From: CAYMZZ01 sp046297935
GTDB taxonomy: Bacteria > Bacteroidota > Bacteroidia > Chitinophagales > Chitinophagaceae
Assembly (NCBI GenBank): GCA_046297935.1
Contig: JBKBHA010000002.1
Coordinates: forward strand, 519,375 to 583,374
DNA length: 64,000 nt
Reading direction: 5' to 3'
Shown here: piece after piece, positions 42,011-52,156 of the stretch
Position numbering within the stretch: the stretch's first letter is position 1
Layout: each line of letters begins with the position of its first letter
The notes under the pieces: model-generated
Seen by the model: only the letters and a program-made list of their open reading frames with translations
Told to the model about the DNA's origin: nothing
Databases searched by the model: none
Position numbers and translations under genes: made by a program

Positions 42011-43156
42011 TTGAAAAAGGAACTGGAGGCCAGTTTCGGACGAAGAATTTTGTCTTCGCGCGATTGCCTGCAGCTGGCAGATGATATTCATACTAAAACG
42101 GGGTTTTCAGTAAATGCGAACACGCTCCGGCGTTTTTTCGGGCTGGTAAAAACTCAGTATAGTCCTTCTCCCTCTACCATATCCATACTCTGTCGCTATT
42201 GCGGTTATAATTCTCCGGAGGAACTGACCAGGGTTAAACCTGCGCAAAACCTGCCGGAAGCACCGGGTGCCGAGTCGGTTCTTCATTATTTGGTCAGCCT
42301 TTTTCGGGCTATGCCGGTGCAGGAAGGACACAATGAAACGGCTGAAACACTGGTTCAGCAAACAGTCGCTTTTCTGGAGCGGCACCCCGATCTGATTGAC
42401 CCCTTTCAACGCGAAGTAGCCCGGACGGAAGCAGGGCAATACTATTATTATGAAATGTCGGTCAACATGGACCGGCTGCATGGCTATTTTGGCGATGGAC
42501 TTTTTCATTACCAGCGCAGCAAAGGCGATGAAGACAGCCGCTTATTTGCCAACTCACTCCAGGTGCTGCGGTACTGGCTTACCGGCAACAAAAGCATGCT
42601 CGACAAACATATGGATGAAATGGCCGGAATTGCCGTATCCAACAGTTGTCCTTCGCATGTACTGGGGCGCGTAACCGCCGCCCGCATCCTGCACGCTAAC
42701 CTTCATCGCGAGCCAATAGACAAGATCCTGGGCGATGCTACCAAATATCACGTATCGTTGCTGGCAGGGAGCCGCAATATCCCCATTCCTACCTTTCCTG
42801 ATTTCGAGCTGGCTGTTTGCGAAGCGCTGGTGCTGACAGGACAGGAAGAAGAAGGTGCTGAATATATCCGCAGAGGAAAATCGCTATTGAGCTTTTCCAA
42901 GAATGCGCCCGCCGTTTTCCCATTTCATTTATGGGATTATGTGATCAAGAGCAAGATCAATCCCAGCCGGCGAAGCCTGCCGGGACAAAAAAATGAAACA
43001 GCCCCCTCGCCTGCCGGTATTTTGAACAGAAAGTATCAGAATCTGGTGCGGCTGGCCTGTACCCGACCCGGGCGACGGGAACAAAAACAAATTGAACAAC
43101 TGATAGCTGAAACCGGCTTTACAGCTTTCGAAAAAATCCGCAAAAGGCCCCGATAA
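42011..43156 (+). CDS. Unknown protein with HTH-like N-terminus, TTG start
   Basis: This 381-residue protein starts with a small helical region: SSRDCLQLADDIHTKTGFSV then NANTLRRFFGLV and STISILCRYCGY. That pattern resembles a DNA-binding helix-turn-helix module and recurs in many Chitinophagaceae proteins of unknown function. The remaining 300 residues look helical (TPR-like spacing). No ATG is in frame; the first start is TTG at 42011, while the ATG at 42003 leads to a stop after three codons. It follows plsX by 50 bp where fabH often lies. A regulatory role is inference. Confidence 0.7.
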   Translation: MKKELEASFGRRILSSRDCLQLADDIHTKTGFSVNANTLRRFFGLVKTQYSPSPSTISILCRYCGYNSPEELTRVKPAQNLPEAPGAESVLHYLVSLFRAMPVQEGHNETAETLVQQTVAFLERHPDLIDPFQREVARTEAGQYYYYEMSVNMDRLHGYFGDGLFHYQRSKGDEDSRLFANSLQVLRYWLTGNKSMLDKHMDEMAGIAVSNSCPSHVLGRVTAARILHANLHREPIDKILGDATKYHVSLLAGSRNIPIPTFPDFELAVCEALVLTGQEEEGAEYIRRGKSLLSFSKNAPAVFPFHLWDYVIKSKINPSRRSLPGQKNETAPSPAGILNRKYQNLVRLACTRPGRREQKQIEQLIAETGFTAFEKIRKRPR

Positions 43157-43160
43157 GTGG

Positions 43161-43168
43161 TATTTTTG
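43161..43168 (+). promoter_or_regulatory. Possible -7 element TATTTTTG upstream of the EPS locus
   Basis: A perfect TAnnTTTG box 220 nt before the first gene of the exopolysaccharide locus. If used, the transcript would have a long leader. Direct repeats CTATACT at 43207 and 43230 lie within that leader. The -33 element is not clear. Confidence 0.35.
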
Positions 43169-43387
43169 CCTCTGAACAAAAAAGAACATTTTCTTTCCGT
43201 ATTTATACTATACTTTTATAGGGTCATTTCTATACTATCCTTCCTATTGAAGTCCGCCCTAACCTAGTAGCATCAGCTTCCAATTTCTACTGAAACAATT
43301 TTCGCTTAGTAGCAACCACTGATTAGTGCAAAAACTGGCTATGCCATTTTTTGACCATGAAACGTATTGTTTCATAAACAACAGCTT

Positions 43388-44191
43388 ATGCTTAATAGAC
43401 TGAAGACTAAATCTGTACTTTTTGAATTCGCGCTTTTCTCATTGCTCCTGTTGTTAGGTACATCCTGTATCAACACCCGGACGGCTAAGTATTTCCCTGA
43501 CGCAGTCAACGGCACCATTGCCACTAATACGCCGATTCCCGAGTCAATGATTCAGCAAAACGATCTTCTCAGCATCACTATCAGCAGTCCAAACCAGGAA
43601 GCGGCCGATATGATGAATTCGGAGCCAGCCCGAGGCACGGAAGGTATTGCCACCTCTGCCACCCTCGGCGGCGGAGCAGGTTACCTGGTTGGCGTAGACG
43701 GCACCATACAGATCCCGCTGCTTGGCAACCTGAAAGCGGCAGGCTTAACTAAAAGTCAATTGAAAGATAATATTGTGAATGCGATTCTGGACAGTGGTTT
43801 GTTAGTCAAACCCGTGGTGGCTATTCGCTTTATGAATTATCGTGTAACTGTACTTGGAGAGGTGAATAGACCGTCAGTAGTTAGTGTGCCAAATGAAAAA
43901 ATCACCCTGCTGGAAGCAATTGGCCTGGCTGGTGATATAACGATATATGGCAAAAAAGAGAATGTGATGGTAATTCGGGAGATCAATAACAAAAAGACGA
44001 TCACCCGCATTAATCTGAACTCAAATGAACTTTTCACATCCGAGTACTACTACCTGCGCTCGGGCGATATAGTATATGTAGAGCCCAATAAAGCGAAGGT
44101 GGCCAGTGCCGGCCGTACCAACCAGTGGTTACCCATTCTGTTCAGCGGTTTATCACTGGCCGCGATTGTTGCCGATCGTGTTATCAATTAA
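43388..44191 (+). CDS. Outer membrane polysaccharide export lipoprotein (Wza-like)
   Basis: This 267-residue protein has a lipoprotein signal with lipobox LGTSC (Cys at residue 27). It contains the export domain (IQQNDLLSITISSPNQEA, VGVDGTIQIPLLGNLKAAGL) and an SLBB-like domain (VTVLGEVNRPSVVSVPNEKI, GDIVYVEPNK). A C-terminal hydrophobic segment (ILFSGLSLAAIVADRVI) spans the outer membrane or anchors it. It opens the EPS locus and should pair with the Wzc-like protein encoded next, 13 bp away. The ATG at 43388 is preferred over the in-frame TTG at 43367. Confidence 0.92.
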   Translation: MLNRLKTKSVLFEFALFSLLLLLGTSCINTRTAKYFPDAVNGTIATNTPIPESMIQQNDLLSITISSPNQEAADMMNSEPARGTEGIATSATLGGGAGYLVGVDGTIQIPLLGNLKAAGLTKSQLKDNIVNAILDSGLLVKPVVAIRFMNYRVTVLGEVNRPSVVSVPNEKITLLEAIGLAGDITIYGKKENVMVIREINNKKTITRINLNSNELFTSEYYYLRSGDIVYVEPNKAKVASAGRTNQWLPILFSGLSLAAIVADRVIN

Positions 44192-44204
44192 GAAAACGAA
44201 AATT

Positions 44205-46535
44205 ATGTCAGCATCTCTTAACAAGTCAGCCGCAAAAGACAGCAAATCACTGTTTGGTGCCATACTTTTCAAGTATTTCCCGTACTGGCCACTGTTTATT
44301 TTTTGTGTAATTGCCTGCTTGTTCGCAGCCTGGTTCTACCTGCGTACTACTGCTCCTCAGTACGAAATAACTGCTTCTATCATGTTGAAAGAGGAGAAAG
44401 AAACACGCAACGAAGACGTGATCAACTCCTTTAATCAGGTAGAGGGCAAGAAAGTGGTAGACAACGAAATCGAAATTCTGAAGTCGAGTGCTCTCATGTC
44501 GAATGTGGTTAAAAACCTGGGGCTCTATGCCAGCTTTTACGAGAAAGACGACATGATCCCGAAGTCGGCTTACACCACATCGCCGATAATGGTGGAAGCC
44601 GCTCGGCCGGAAGAACTGACACCTGTTGAGGAAGTTGAATTTTCTTACAACGAAAAAGACAGCCTGGTCAGCATAGCTGGTAACCAATACCCGCTGAACA
44701 AAATGGTGTCCACACCATGGGGCGATCTCCGGTTCCGACTCAATGAGCATCGTCGCGGTAAAGCAACCAAACCTCTTTATTTCGCGCTCAACAGTGTACG
44801 CAATGTGGCTGCCGGCCTGCAAGGCAGCTTCCGCACCACTGCACCTTCAAAACTGACTACGGTGATCGTGTTAAAGATCAAAGACACTGACCCCCGTCGC
44901 GGAGAAGATATCCTGAACGAACTGATTGCTGAATACAATATCGCCAACCTGAAAGAAAAGAACCGACTGGCCTCCAGCGCTTCTGATTTTATACGTGGTC
45001 GCCTGGAAGAAGTAAAAAAAGAACTGGATGATATCGAGAAAAAAGCCCAAAGCTTCAAAGCTTCTCGTGGAGCGGTTGATATCAGCACCCAGGGACAATT
45101 GTACCTGAAAAATATTACCGAAAACGACCAGAAACTGGCCGACGTAAACAACCAGTTATCGGTGCTGCAGGATGTGGAAGCTTATGTAAAAGCTAAGGAA
45201 GGTGCAGCAGAGGGCGGTGTGTTGCCGGTGGGCATTAAAGATCCGTCGATCAGTACCCTGGTGAGTAAGCTTTACGACGAAGAATTGAACTACGAAAAGT
45301 TGCGCAAAACCACAGGCGAGAACAGCCCAGTGCTGATAGCGGTACGCGACCGAATCAATAAAATGAAGCCCGGGATTCTCGAAGGCATCAACAACCAGCG
45401 CTCAAGCCTTGAAACAACCCGCAATAATCTGCAGGCAACTAACGGAAGTTATATGTCGCAACTGCAGGGGATTCCGCAGGTGGAACGTCAGCTGATTGAT
45501 ATCAGCCGCCAGCAGGCTATCAAAAGCGACTTATATGCTTATCTCGAGCAGAAAATGACCGAGAGTGATCTGACCTTACGTGCGAATCTGCTGGATACCC
45601 GTATAGTTGACCGCGCCCAGTCGACCACTGATCCCGTTTCGCCCAAGGGCAAACTGATCTATCTGGTCTCTTTCATATTTGCACTGGCCATTCCTGCCGG
45701 ACTCATTTCACTAAAAGAAATGCTGAACCGGAAAGTAATGTATCGCCACGAAATTGAAGGATTGACCAACGCACCGATCATTGGAGAAATAAGTCTCGAA
45801 AAGTCGAAAGATCCGTTGGTGATCCAGGAAGGCAAACGCACTTTTATTGCCGAACAGTTCCGCCGCATGCGTACTTCTATTGGTTATGTTGGAGGCTCTT
45901 CGGGCAAAAAGCGAATTCTGGTTACTTCAACCATTCCAGGTGAAGGAAAAAGTTTTATCGCACTGAACCTGGCCCAAAGCATTGCACTAACGGGCAAAAA
46001 AGTGGTATTGCTTGAATTGGATCTTGCCAATCCTTCACTCAGTGCCAAGTTGAACGCACATTATGAAACAGGTGCTTCGGACTATCTGCAGGGCGAGGTT
46101 GAACCGGAAGAAGTGATCCGCCGTACAGCAGTGAATGATAATCTCTTTTTCCTGCCTGCCGGTACACTTCCTGAAAATCCGTCGGAATTGCTGATGAGCG
46201 AAAGAACAAAAGAGCTGCTGAAGTATCTCGACGATGTATTTGATGTAGTAGTGATTGACTCGGCTCCCGCCAGCATGTTGTCTGATGCGTATGTGTTGTC
46301 TCCACAATGCGATCTCACGCTTTATGTGGTTAAACATAAGTATACGCCCAAGACCTTCCTCGAGCGTCTCGACGAAGATAATTCCGGCAACCAGTTGCAG
46401 AATATGCGCATCGTATTCAACGGAATCCGTTCGCGTGGTTTTACCCGCAATGGTTACGGGTATGGATATGGCTACGGCTATATTCATAACACCACCTATG
46501 GCAAAACAAAAAAGAAATATCAGTCAAAAGCATAA
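44205..46535 (+). CDS. Wzc-like chain-length determinant and tyrosine autokinase
   Basis: This 776-residue inner-membrane protein has a Wzz domain with helices at about 20-45 and 490-510 and a long periplasmic coiled coil (about 255-420) with the PxxP-type second-helix region. The kinase domain follows: Walker A STIPGEGKSFIALNLA (about 575), Walker A' LLELDLANPS and Walker B DVVVIDSAPA. The C-terminal tail has a Tyr cluster (GYGYGYGYGY, then TTYGKTKKKYQ), the autophosphorylation site. It controls polymer length and export together with the Wza-like protein. The frame open from 44106 overlaps the previous gene, so the ATG at 44205 is used. Confidence 0.94.
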   Translation: MSASLNKSAAKDSKSLFGAILFKYFPYWPLFIFCVIACLFAAWFYLRTTAPQYEITASIMLKEEKETRNEDVINSFNQVEGKKVVDNEIEILKSSALMSNVVKNLGLYASFYEKDDMIPKSAYTTSPIMVEAARPEELTPVEEVEFSYNEKDSLVSIAGNQYPLNKMVSTPWGDLRFRLNEHRRGKATKPLYFALNSVRNVAAGLQGSFRTTAPSKLTTVIVLKIKDTDPRRGEDILNELIAEYNIANLKEKNRLASSASDFIRGRLEEVKKELDDIEKKAQSFKASRGAVDISTQGQLYLKNITENDQKLADVNNQLSVLQDVEAYVKAKEGAAEGGVLPVGIKDPSISTLVSKLYDEELNYEKLRKTTGENSPVLIAVRDRINKMKPGILEGINNQRSSLETTRNNLQATNGSYMSQLQGIPQVERQLIDISRQQAIKSDLYAYLEQKMTESDLTLRANLLDTRIVDRAQSTTDPVSPKGKLIYLVSFIFALAIPAGLISLKEMLNRKVMYRHEIEGLTNAPIIGEISLEKSKDPLVIQEGKRTFIAEQFRRMRTSIGYVGGSSGKKRILVTSTIPGEGKSFIALNLAQSIALTGKKVVLLELDLANPSLSAKLNAHYETGASDYLQGEVEPEEVIRRTAVNDNLFFLPAGTLPENPSELLMSERTKELLKYLDDVFDVVVIDSAPASMLSDAYVLSPQCDLTLYVVKHKYTPKTFLERLDEDNSGNQLQNMRIVFNGIRSRGFTRNGYGYGYGYGYIHNTTYGKTKKKYQSKA

Positions 46536-46642
46536 ATGAGCAGGCAGCGGGTGAGGCCTTAACAGCACCCCAATTTTAGTACCGTACCTCTGAAGACCCG
46601 ATTGTAAGCTATCATCTCTGTAACCTGCAAAACTGACTAAAC

Positions 46643-47179
46643 ATGAACACAGCGTCGACAAATCAGTGGTACGCGCTTTACACCAGGCCCCGGTGGGAAA
46701 AAAGGGTGGCCGAAACGCTTGAAAAAAAGAAGTGGGAAAGCTATTGCCCGCTAAACAGAACTGGCCGCAGCTGGACGGATCGTCGTAAGCCGCATTACGA
46801 GCCCCTCTTCCAGTCGCTGGTATTTGTGTATGCTGCCGAAGCGGATCTGGAAAAAATCCGTCAGGTAGATGGAGTTATCAACCTAATTCACTGGCTCAAT
46901 CAGCCAGCGGTCATTCGTCAGGAGGAAATTGACACCATCCGCAAATTCCTGACCGAATACGACCATGTAAGTCTCGAGAAAGCCGCTGTTAACCACGATG
47001 AAAAAGTTCGCATCATCAACGGCCCCCTGATGATGTGGGAAGGCAGGATCATTCAGATCCGCACCAATATGGTGAAGATCACTCTTCCTTCACTGGGCTA
47101 TTCACTGGTGGCCGAAATTCATGAAGAAAATACGGAAACCATCAGCGAAATGGCCGGGCTCGAAAAACGAGCAGTTTAG
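46643..47179 (+). CDS. UpxY-type transcription antiterminator (NusG paralog)
   Basis: This 178-residue protein has a NusG N-terminal domain (WYALYTRPRWEKRVAETLEK, FQSLVFVYA) and a C-terminal KOW-like domain (VRIINGPLMMWEGRIIQI). NusG paralogs at the start of polysaccharide loci in Bacteroidota (UpxY/LoaP-like) let RNA polymerase read through their own operon. It lies third in this locus, just before the flippase and glycosyltransferase genes, so it probably acts on that long transcript. Its leader target is not identified. Confidence 0.92.
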   Translation: MNTASTNQWYALYTRPRWEKRVAETLEKKKWESYCPLNRTGRSWTDRRKPHYEPLFQSLVFVYAAEADLEKIRQVDGVINLIHWLNQPAVIRQEEIDTIRKFLTEYDHVSLEKAAVNHDEKVRIINGPLMMWEGRIIQIRTNMVKITLPSLGYSLVAEIHEENTETISEMAGLEKRAV

Positions 47180-47327
47180 CCAACGGCCGGCTCACCTTTA
47201 ACTGTAGCACCAATTTTATATACCCATATCCGCAAGGCCACGAGCCTCGCGTGAGAAGGTTTTGTTCTAAATCCGGAAATGCCGAATGCACCGGGGTTCG
47301 TCCCCCATGCTTCCGCCAACTGAAAAC

Positions 47328-48647
47328 ATGATTTTGTTACGCGTTAAAAAAATATTATCTACTGATATCGTAAAGGTATCCTCGCTCAATGCCCTTGCTA
47401 CCATCATCAAGATGCTGGCAGGCCTGGTGAGTGTAAAAATTGTGGCCGCCATCATTGGTCCGCCAGGTATAGCACTGCTGGGCCAATTGAACAATTTCAC
47501 CACCATGGTGCTTGGTATTTCCAACGGCGGCATCAACACGGGCATTACCAAATACACGGCCGAATATGCCGATTCTCCACGCCGGTACAAGGTTTTTATT
47601 AGTACCGGGTTCTGGATAACGCTGGTGCTCTCGCTGATTACGGGAGCGGTGCTCATCGTTTTCGCAGGATATTTTTCGCGCTCCATTTTAAACAGCGAAG
47701 AATATCGTTCGGTATTCTACGCATTCGGTATCACAGTAACGCTCTACGCGCTCAATGCGCTCCTGATTTCGGTGATGAACGGATTCAGGGAATTTAAGAA
47801 ATATGTTGTTGCCAACATTGTTGCCAGTATTACCGGTCTGCTGTTTGCCGTGGTGCTGGCTCAACTATTCGGCATTCCGGGCGCACTGATAGGTGTAGTC
47901 ACCTATCAATCGGTGGTATTCTTCATCACACTGATACTGGTGGCCCGATCGCCCTGGTTCCAATGGCGGAGTTTCACGCAGACATTCAGCAAAAAGGCGG
48001 CCATGCGCCTCAGCCATTTTTCGCTGATGGCGATTGTGAGCGCCATTCTGATGCCGGCAGCTCAACTGATCGTAAGGAATTATATTACAGATCATACCCT
48101 GCCGGGCGAAGCCGGATTACGAGAAGCCGGACTTTGGGAAGCTGTGAACAAAATCAGCATCATGTACCTGCTGGTGGTCACCACTTCGCTCAGTGTGTAC
48201 TATCTTCCAAAACTGACCGAACTAAAAACCGATCTCGCTCTTCGCAAAGAAGTTTTTTCGGTTTACAAATTGCTGGTGCCTTTCCTGCTGCTTGCATCCC
48301 TCACGATATTTATTGCCAAACCACTCATTATCCAGATACTCTATACCAACGAGTTTCTCGACATGGATAAATTCTTTATCTGGCAACTGCCGGGTGATAT
48401 GTTTAAAATGTGTGGCTGGGTGTTGGGGTATATCATGATTGCACGAAGCATGACCCGCACTTATGTGATCATGGAATTCATCAGTGCCGGTGGCCAGATT
48501 GGTTTCAGCATCTTCTTTATTGAGCAGTTCGGGAGTATCGGTGGAGCCATCGGTTACAGCGCAGGCCACCTGCTTTACCTGATCATCATGTTGACCATTT
48601 TTAGAAAAATACTTTTTCAAAAAGCCACGGTAGTCTCCCAGTCATGA
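47328..48647 (+). CDS. Wzx-like polysaccharide flippase
   Basis: This 439-residue protein has about twelve to fourteen membrane helices of the MATE/PST type, starting with SSLNALATIIKMLAGLVSVK and ending near FRKILFQKA. It resembles O-antigen translocases (WzxE group) that move lipid-linked repeat units across the inner membrane. The ATG at 47328 is chosen over 47286 because the extra residues are not hydrophobic or conserved in type. Its stop overlaps the ATG of the next gene by four bases (ATGA). Confidence 0.88.
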   Translation: MILLRVKKILSTDIVKVSSLNALATIIKMLAGLVSVKIVAAIIGPPGIALLGQLNNFTTMVLGISNGGINTGITKYTAEYADSPRRYKVFISTGFWITLVLSLITGAVLIVFAGYFSRSILNSEEYRSVFYAFGITVTLYALNALLISVMNGFREFKKYVVANIVASITGLLFAVVLAQLFGIPGALIGVVTYQSVVFFITLILVARSPWFQWRSFTQTFSKKAAMRLSHFSLMAIVSAILMPAAQLIVRNYITDHTLPGEAGLREAGLWEAVNKISIMYLLVVTTSLSVYYLPKLTELKTDLALRKEVFSVYKLLVPFLLLASLTIFIAKPLIIQILYTNEFLDMDKFFIWQLPGDMFKMCGWVLGYIMIARSMTRTYVIMEFISAGGQIGFSIFFIEQFGSIGGAIGYSAGHLLYLIIMLTIFRKILFQKATVVSQS

Positions 48648-49648
48648 CGCAGCCTCTTGTTTCCATCATCATGCCCGTTTATAATGTGGAGCGCTTTCTG
48701 CAGGAAGCCGTTGGCAGCGCGCTGCAGCAAACTTATACCAATTGGGAGCTCATTCTGATCAACGACGGCTCTACGGATCGAACCCGCGAAATTTGCATGA
48801 GCTATACCGATCCACGCATCCGCTATATCGAGAATGAGCACAACATGGGCGTACTCCGCTCGCGAAACAGGGCCCTTGAATTTGCGAAGGGCGATTATAT
48901 TGCCTGGCTCGACAGCGATGATATTGCCGCTCCTGAAAAAATAGCTAAACAGGTAGCTTTTCTGGAAGCCAATCCCGACTACGTGATGTGTGGTACGCTG
49001 CATCAGGACATCGACGCAGAAGGAAAGCTCCTGCAGAAATGGTTGTTCCCCACGGAAGATCGTGACCTGCGCAGCTTTCTGCTACTGGTCAACTGCTTTT
49101 GCAACAGTTCCACCATCGTACGGGGCGACCTGATGCGCCGGCTGAAATTTGCAGAAACCTTTGAAGTGGCTGAAGACTATGAGCTCTGGTACCGCTGTTC
49201 GCAGGAAGGCAAGCTGGCTAACCTGCCCGAGTTCCTAACCCTCTACCGTGTGCACGGTAACAATATCAGTATCACGAAGAAAGAGAAGATGTTTGCGATC
49301 GTAAAGGAGCTGGCCGGCCGCATTCTGACCGATATCGGGCTGAACTATACGCCCGAGGAACTGGAAATCCATAACCGGCTGATCAGCTTCGACGGGGCAT
49401 TTTTCAAAGATCCGGCCCTTTTGAACCAGCTCGAAACATGGATTATTAAATTATATAACCATTTGATTACTAGAAAAAGCTATAATAATTTATTACTTTT
49501 CGGCCTGTTAGCCGAACGTTGGCAGGTGGTCTGTATTCAGAATGGCCGCTACGCCCGCGTTCTCTTCAACCGCCTCAGCTTCCGCCATCCCGCCAAATAC
49601 GGGCAGGTGTTGATGAGCAAAATGCTGAAGAAACCTATCAGGTACTAA
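48644..49648 (+). CDS. Family 2 glycosyltransferase of the EPS locus
   Basis: This 334-residue GT-A enzyme has VSIIMPVYNVERFL, LINDGSTDRT, NMGVLRSRNRAL and the metal-binding LDSDD (about residue 90), then the acceptor region EDYELWYRCSQEG. It probably adds one sugar of the repeat unit. The start overlaps the flippase stop. The stretch around 49440-49500 is AT-rich compared with the rest, without breaking the frame. Confidence 0.92.
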   Translation: MTQPLVSIIMPVYNVERFLQEAVGSALQQTYTNWELILINDGSTDRTREICMSYTDPRIRYIENEHNMGVLRSRNRALEFAKGDYIAWLDSDDIAAPEKIAKQVAFLEANPDYVMCGTLHQDIDAEGKLLQKWLFPTEDRDLRSFLLLVNCFCNSSTIVRGDLMRRLKFAETFEVAEDYELWYRCSQEGKLANLPEFLTLYRVHGNNISITKKEKMFAIVKELAGRILTDIGLNYTPEELEIHNRLISFDGAFFKDPALLNQLETWIIKLYNHLITRKSYNNLLLFGLLAERWQVVCIQNGRYARVLFNRLSFRHPAKYGQVLMSKMLKKPIRY

Positions 49649-49667
49649 CCAAACAATCAACGCCCCT

Positions 49668-51014
49668 GTGATCGCTGTTCTATTATTAGGAGCTATTATT
49701 TACGGCTACCTGCTGGTAATGAAACCGCACGTAGTGGCGATCCTGTTTTTTACCATCACCATTGCCGATGTTAATTTTGAAATGGGCGGACTGCCATTGA
49801 ATATCCGTGCCATTATCGGACTAACGCTATTTGCGCGCACGATTGTTTCCGGTAAAAATGAAGGCGACCCGGGCTTTTTCATGAATGCCAAGACCTGGCT
49901 GATTATGGTGTTTACTCTTTATGGAATCACCATTACCGCTTTTAACGATCTGCTTAACGCAGATGTGATCAAAACGGCTGCGCTCACCCTGATCTCCATG
50001 TATTGCGGCTGGTACTATTTTTTCCAAAAAGGAAATATGTCGTACCTGCGTACCGCCCTGATCATTGCCGGCTTTATCTGCTTTTTTGATCTGGTGTTTA
50101 CCTACGGCTACTACGGACAATTTCCCGTACAACGTATCTATCAGTTTTTGCTAAAAGTTCCTATACCGGTTGATGAAAAAGGGGAGTTTGTAGAAGTGAT
50201 CAATCACAATTTCTATGGACTGATATGCGGCATGGGATTCGTATACCTGCTGAATGAATTTATCAACAAAGAATCGCCGAACAAATCGGTACTGCTGATT
50301 TTGCCAGTCATGTTTTTGGGCGTACTCATGAGTACCAGCCGGAGCACGTTGCTGGGTCTGATCATTGTATCGGTGGTGTTGATCACCCGTGAGCTGCGTC
50401 ACCGCGAAAGAGCCAAAAAAGCATACACACTTATTGGCATGGCAGTTGGCATTGTGTTCATCTGTCTTTTTGCGTTCACCACATTGCAATCCTACCTGAA
50501 CGTCGACAGCGAGTTCATGGAACGGATCATGTTTCGACTGGTCGACGAGCCCATGGCAGTATTAAATAAGCACATGGGCATGAACTACAATGTGCAGTCG
50601 CTTGAAGCTATGGACTGGCGCGAAGAAGCTTCCAAGGATGCTTTTAATGCATGGTTAAACCTTCCATTCGGGGAGCAGATTTTCGGCATTGGCTATTGGG
50701 GTTTTGTAGTGCGCGACCTGGGTCACAGTAACCTGCCGCCGCACAATGGAATTCTGTTCCTGCTTTTCGACTCAGGCATGATCGGGCTGGCCATGTACTT
50801 TTTCCTGATCCTAACCATCATCCGTCGATCACTGATCATCAACACCGTTATTCCCCCACTGGTCACTACCCTGTTGTTTGTGATCTTCTATTGTTTGGGG
50901 CAAAATGGAGAGCTCACATCCAGTATTACATTCTTATTTGTTATCACATTAATAGCCGAAAACGAACAACTGATGCAGCGATTACAGGCCAAAACACCCG
51001 CGCCTGCAAGCTGA
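49668..51014 (+). CDS. Wzy/O-antigen ligase-like polymerase
   Basis: This 448-residue membrane protein has about eleven helices and a large periplasmic loop near residues 280-370 with MDWREEASKDAFNAWLN and GFVVRDLGHSNLPPHNGIL. The H-N pattern in that loop is typical of the O-antigen ligase/Wzy superfamily. In this setting it most likely polymerises the repeat unit made by the locus. The start is GTG at 49668, which keeps the first helix; a later ATG at 49722 would cut into it. Confidence 0.82.
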   Translation: MIAVLLLGAIIYGYLLVMKPHVVAILFFTITIADVNFEMGGLPLNIRAIIGLTLFARTIVSGKNEGDPGFFMNAKTWLIMVFTLYGITITAFNDLLNADVIKTAALTLISMYCGWYYFFQKGNMSYLRTALIIAGFICFFDLVFTYGYYGQFPVQRIYQFLLKVPIPVDEKGEFVEVINHNFYGLICGMGFVYLLNEFINKESPNKSVLLILPVMFLGVLMSTSRSTLLGLIIVSVVLITRELRHRERAKKAYTLIGMAVGIVFICLFAFTTLQSYLNVDSEFMERIMFRLVDEPMAVLNKHMGMNYNVQSLEAMDWREEASKDAFNAWLNLPFGEQIFGIGYWGFVVRDLGHSNLPPHNGILFLLFDSGMIGLAMYFFLILTIIRRSLIINTVIPPLVTTLLFVIFYCLGQNGELTSSITFLFVITLIAENEQLMQRLQAKTPAPAS

Positions 51015-51043
51015 AAAAATAAAGTCCGCAACCCTTTGTAAGT

Positions 51044-52156
51044 ATGAACGCTCAAAAAATTGTATATGTTACGCCGGCGCTGCCGGTTGGTGGAGCCGAA
51101 AGGTTTCTGCTGGCTTTGTCGGCTTCGCTGCGCAATGATACGGCGGCGCAGTGGATCGTTAGTCTCAGCAGCAACAATATACTTGAATCAGAAGTTGCTC
51201 CGGGCGTTCAGTTTCTCGCATGGCCCCGCCATTCGAAGTTTGACCGGAGGCCGGTTCAAAATCTTCGTCAACTGATCAGTACTGAAAAGCCCGATGTCGT
51301 TTTCTGCATCAATTTCTTTGCCTATTTCATTGTCAGGGCAGCTCTGCGGGGGTCTGGTCAGCGGCCGAGGGTAATGGTGAGTTATCACAGTACAAAGCAT
51401 CTTACCCGAAAAGAGCACTGGCTACATCATTTGTATATTCGAATGCTGCGCAAAAGCGACGAAGTGATTTGTGTGTCGGCCAAGCAGGCAGACTATACGG
51501 CCAACACCTACCCCATTGCCCGACATAAATTGCAGGTGGTACTCAACGGGGTGGATACGGGTTATTGGAAGCCCTGGTCTGACCCCGCTGCACGTAATCA
51601 ATTGCGGGAGCAGTTGGGCATACCCGTCAATGCGCGAGTCATTATATTAACAGCCGGCTTTCGACCAGAAAAAAATCATCTCGGCGCAGTTCGAATCCTC
51701 AAATCATTACACGAATCCGGATACCCGGGAATCTATCTGTTGTTCGTTGGCGACGGTGTAATGCGGCCACAAATTGAGGCCGCCATTCGGGAATCGAACA
51801 TGGGCGAATTCATTAAGCTGGCCGGACTTCAACGCAACGTACTGCCCTATTACCAGGCAGCAGATGTATTTACCCTGGTGTCCGACAGCGTCGAAACCTT
51901 TTCCATTGCAGCGCTTGAAGCTATGGCATGCGGACTGCCACTGATCCTGACCAATATTGGCGGTGCGGGCGAAATGGTGCAACCGGGCATCAATGGCTTT
52001 TTAACCGAATGCGACGACGAATCGATCGCCCGCGGCTGGAAACTGGGTTTGGATCAGGCTTTTGACCGAATGAAAATTCGTGAACATGCGGTCGCCCATT
52101 TCGACCTGCCGATTATGCTCAGTCATTATAAAAAATTGCTGGAGGTGAAGGCATGA
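51044..52156 (+). CDS. Family 4 glycosyltransferase (first of three)
   Basis: This 370-residue GT-B enzyme has the Gly-rich acceptor loop PALPVGGAERFLL, the linker VVLNGVDTGYW, the donor-binding LTAGFRPEKNH and the terminal E-x7-E motif ETFSIAALEAMACGLPLI with NIGGAGEMV. It transfers a nucleotide-activated sugar with retention of configuration. It overlaps the next gene by four bases, so the two are translationally coupled. Confidence 0.92.
   Translation: MNAQKIVYVTPALPVGGAERFLLALSASLRNDTAAQWIVSLSSNNILESEVAPGVQFLAWPRHSKFDRRPVQNLRQLISTEKPDVVFCINFFAYFIVRAALRGSGQRPRVMVSYHSTKHLTRKEHWLHHLYIRMLRKSDEVICVSAKQADYTANTYPIARHKLQVVLNGVDTGYWKPWSDPAARNQLREQLGIPVNARVIILTAGFRPEKNHLGAVRILKSLHESGYPGIYLLFVGDGVMRPQIEAAIRESNMGEFIKLAGLQRNVLPYYQAADVFTLVSDSVETFSIAALEAMACGLPLILTNIGGAGEMVQPGINGFLTECDDESIARGWKLGLDQAFDRMKIREHAVAHFDLPIMLSHYKKLLEVKA

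Noticed and set aside
44106..44204. Longer N-terminus for the Wzc-like kinase
   Set aside because: The extra residues overlap the coding end of the export lipoprotein gene, and the ATG at 44205 gives a normal cytoplasmic start before the first membrane helix.
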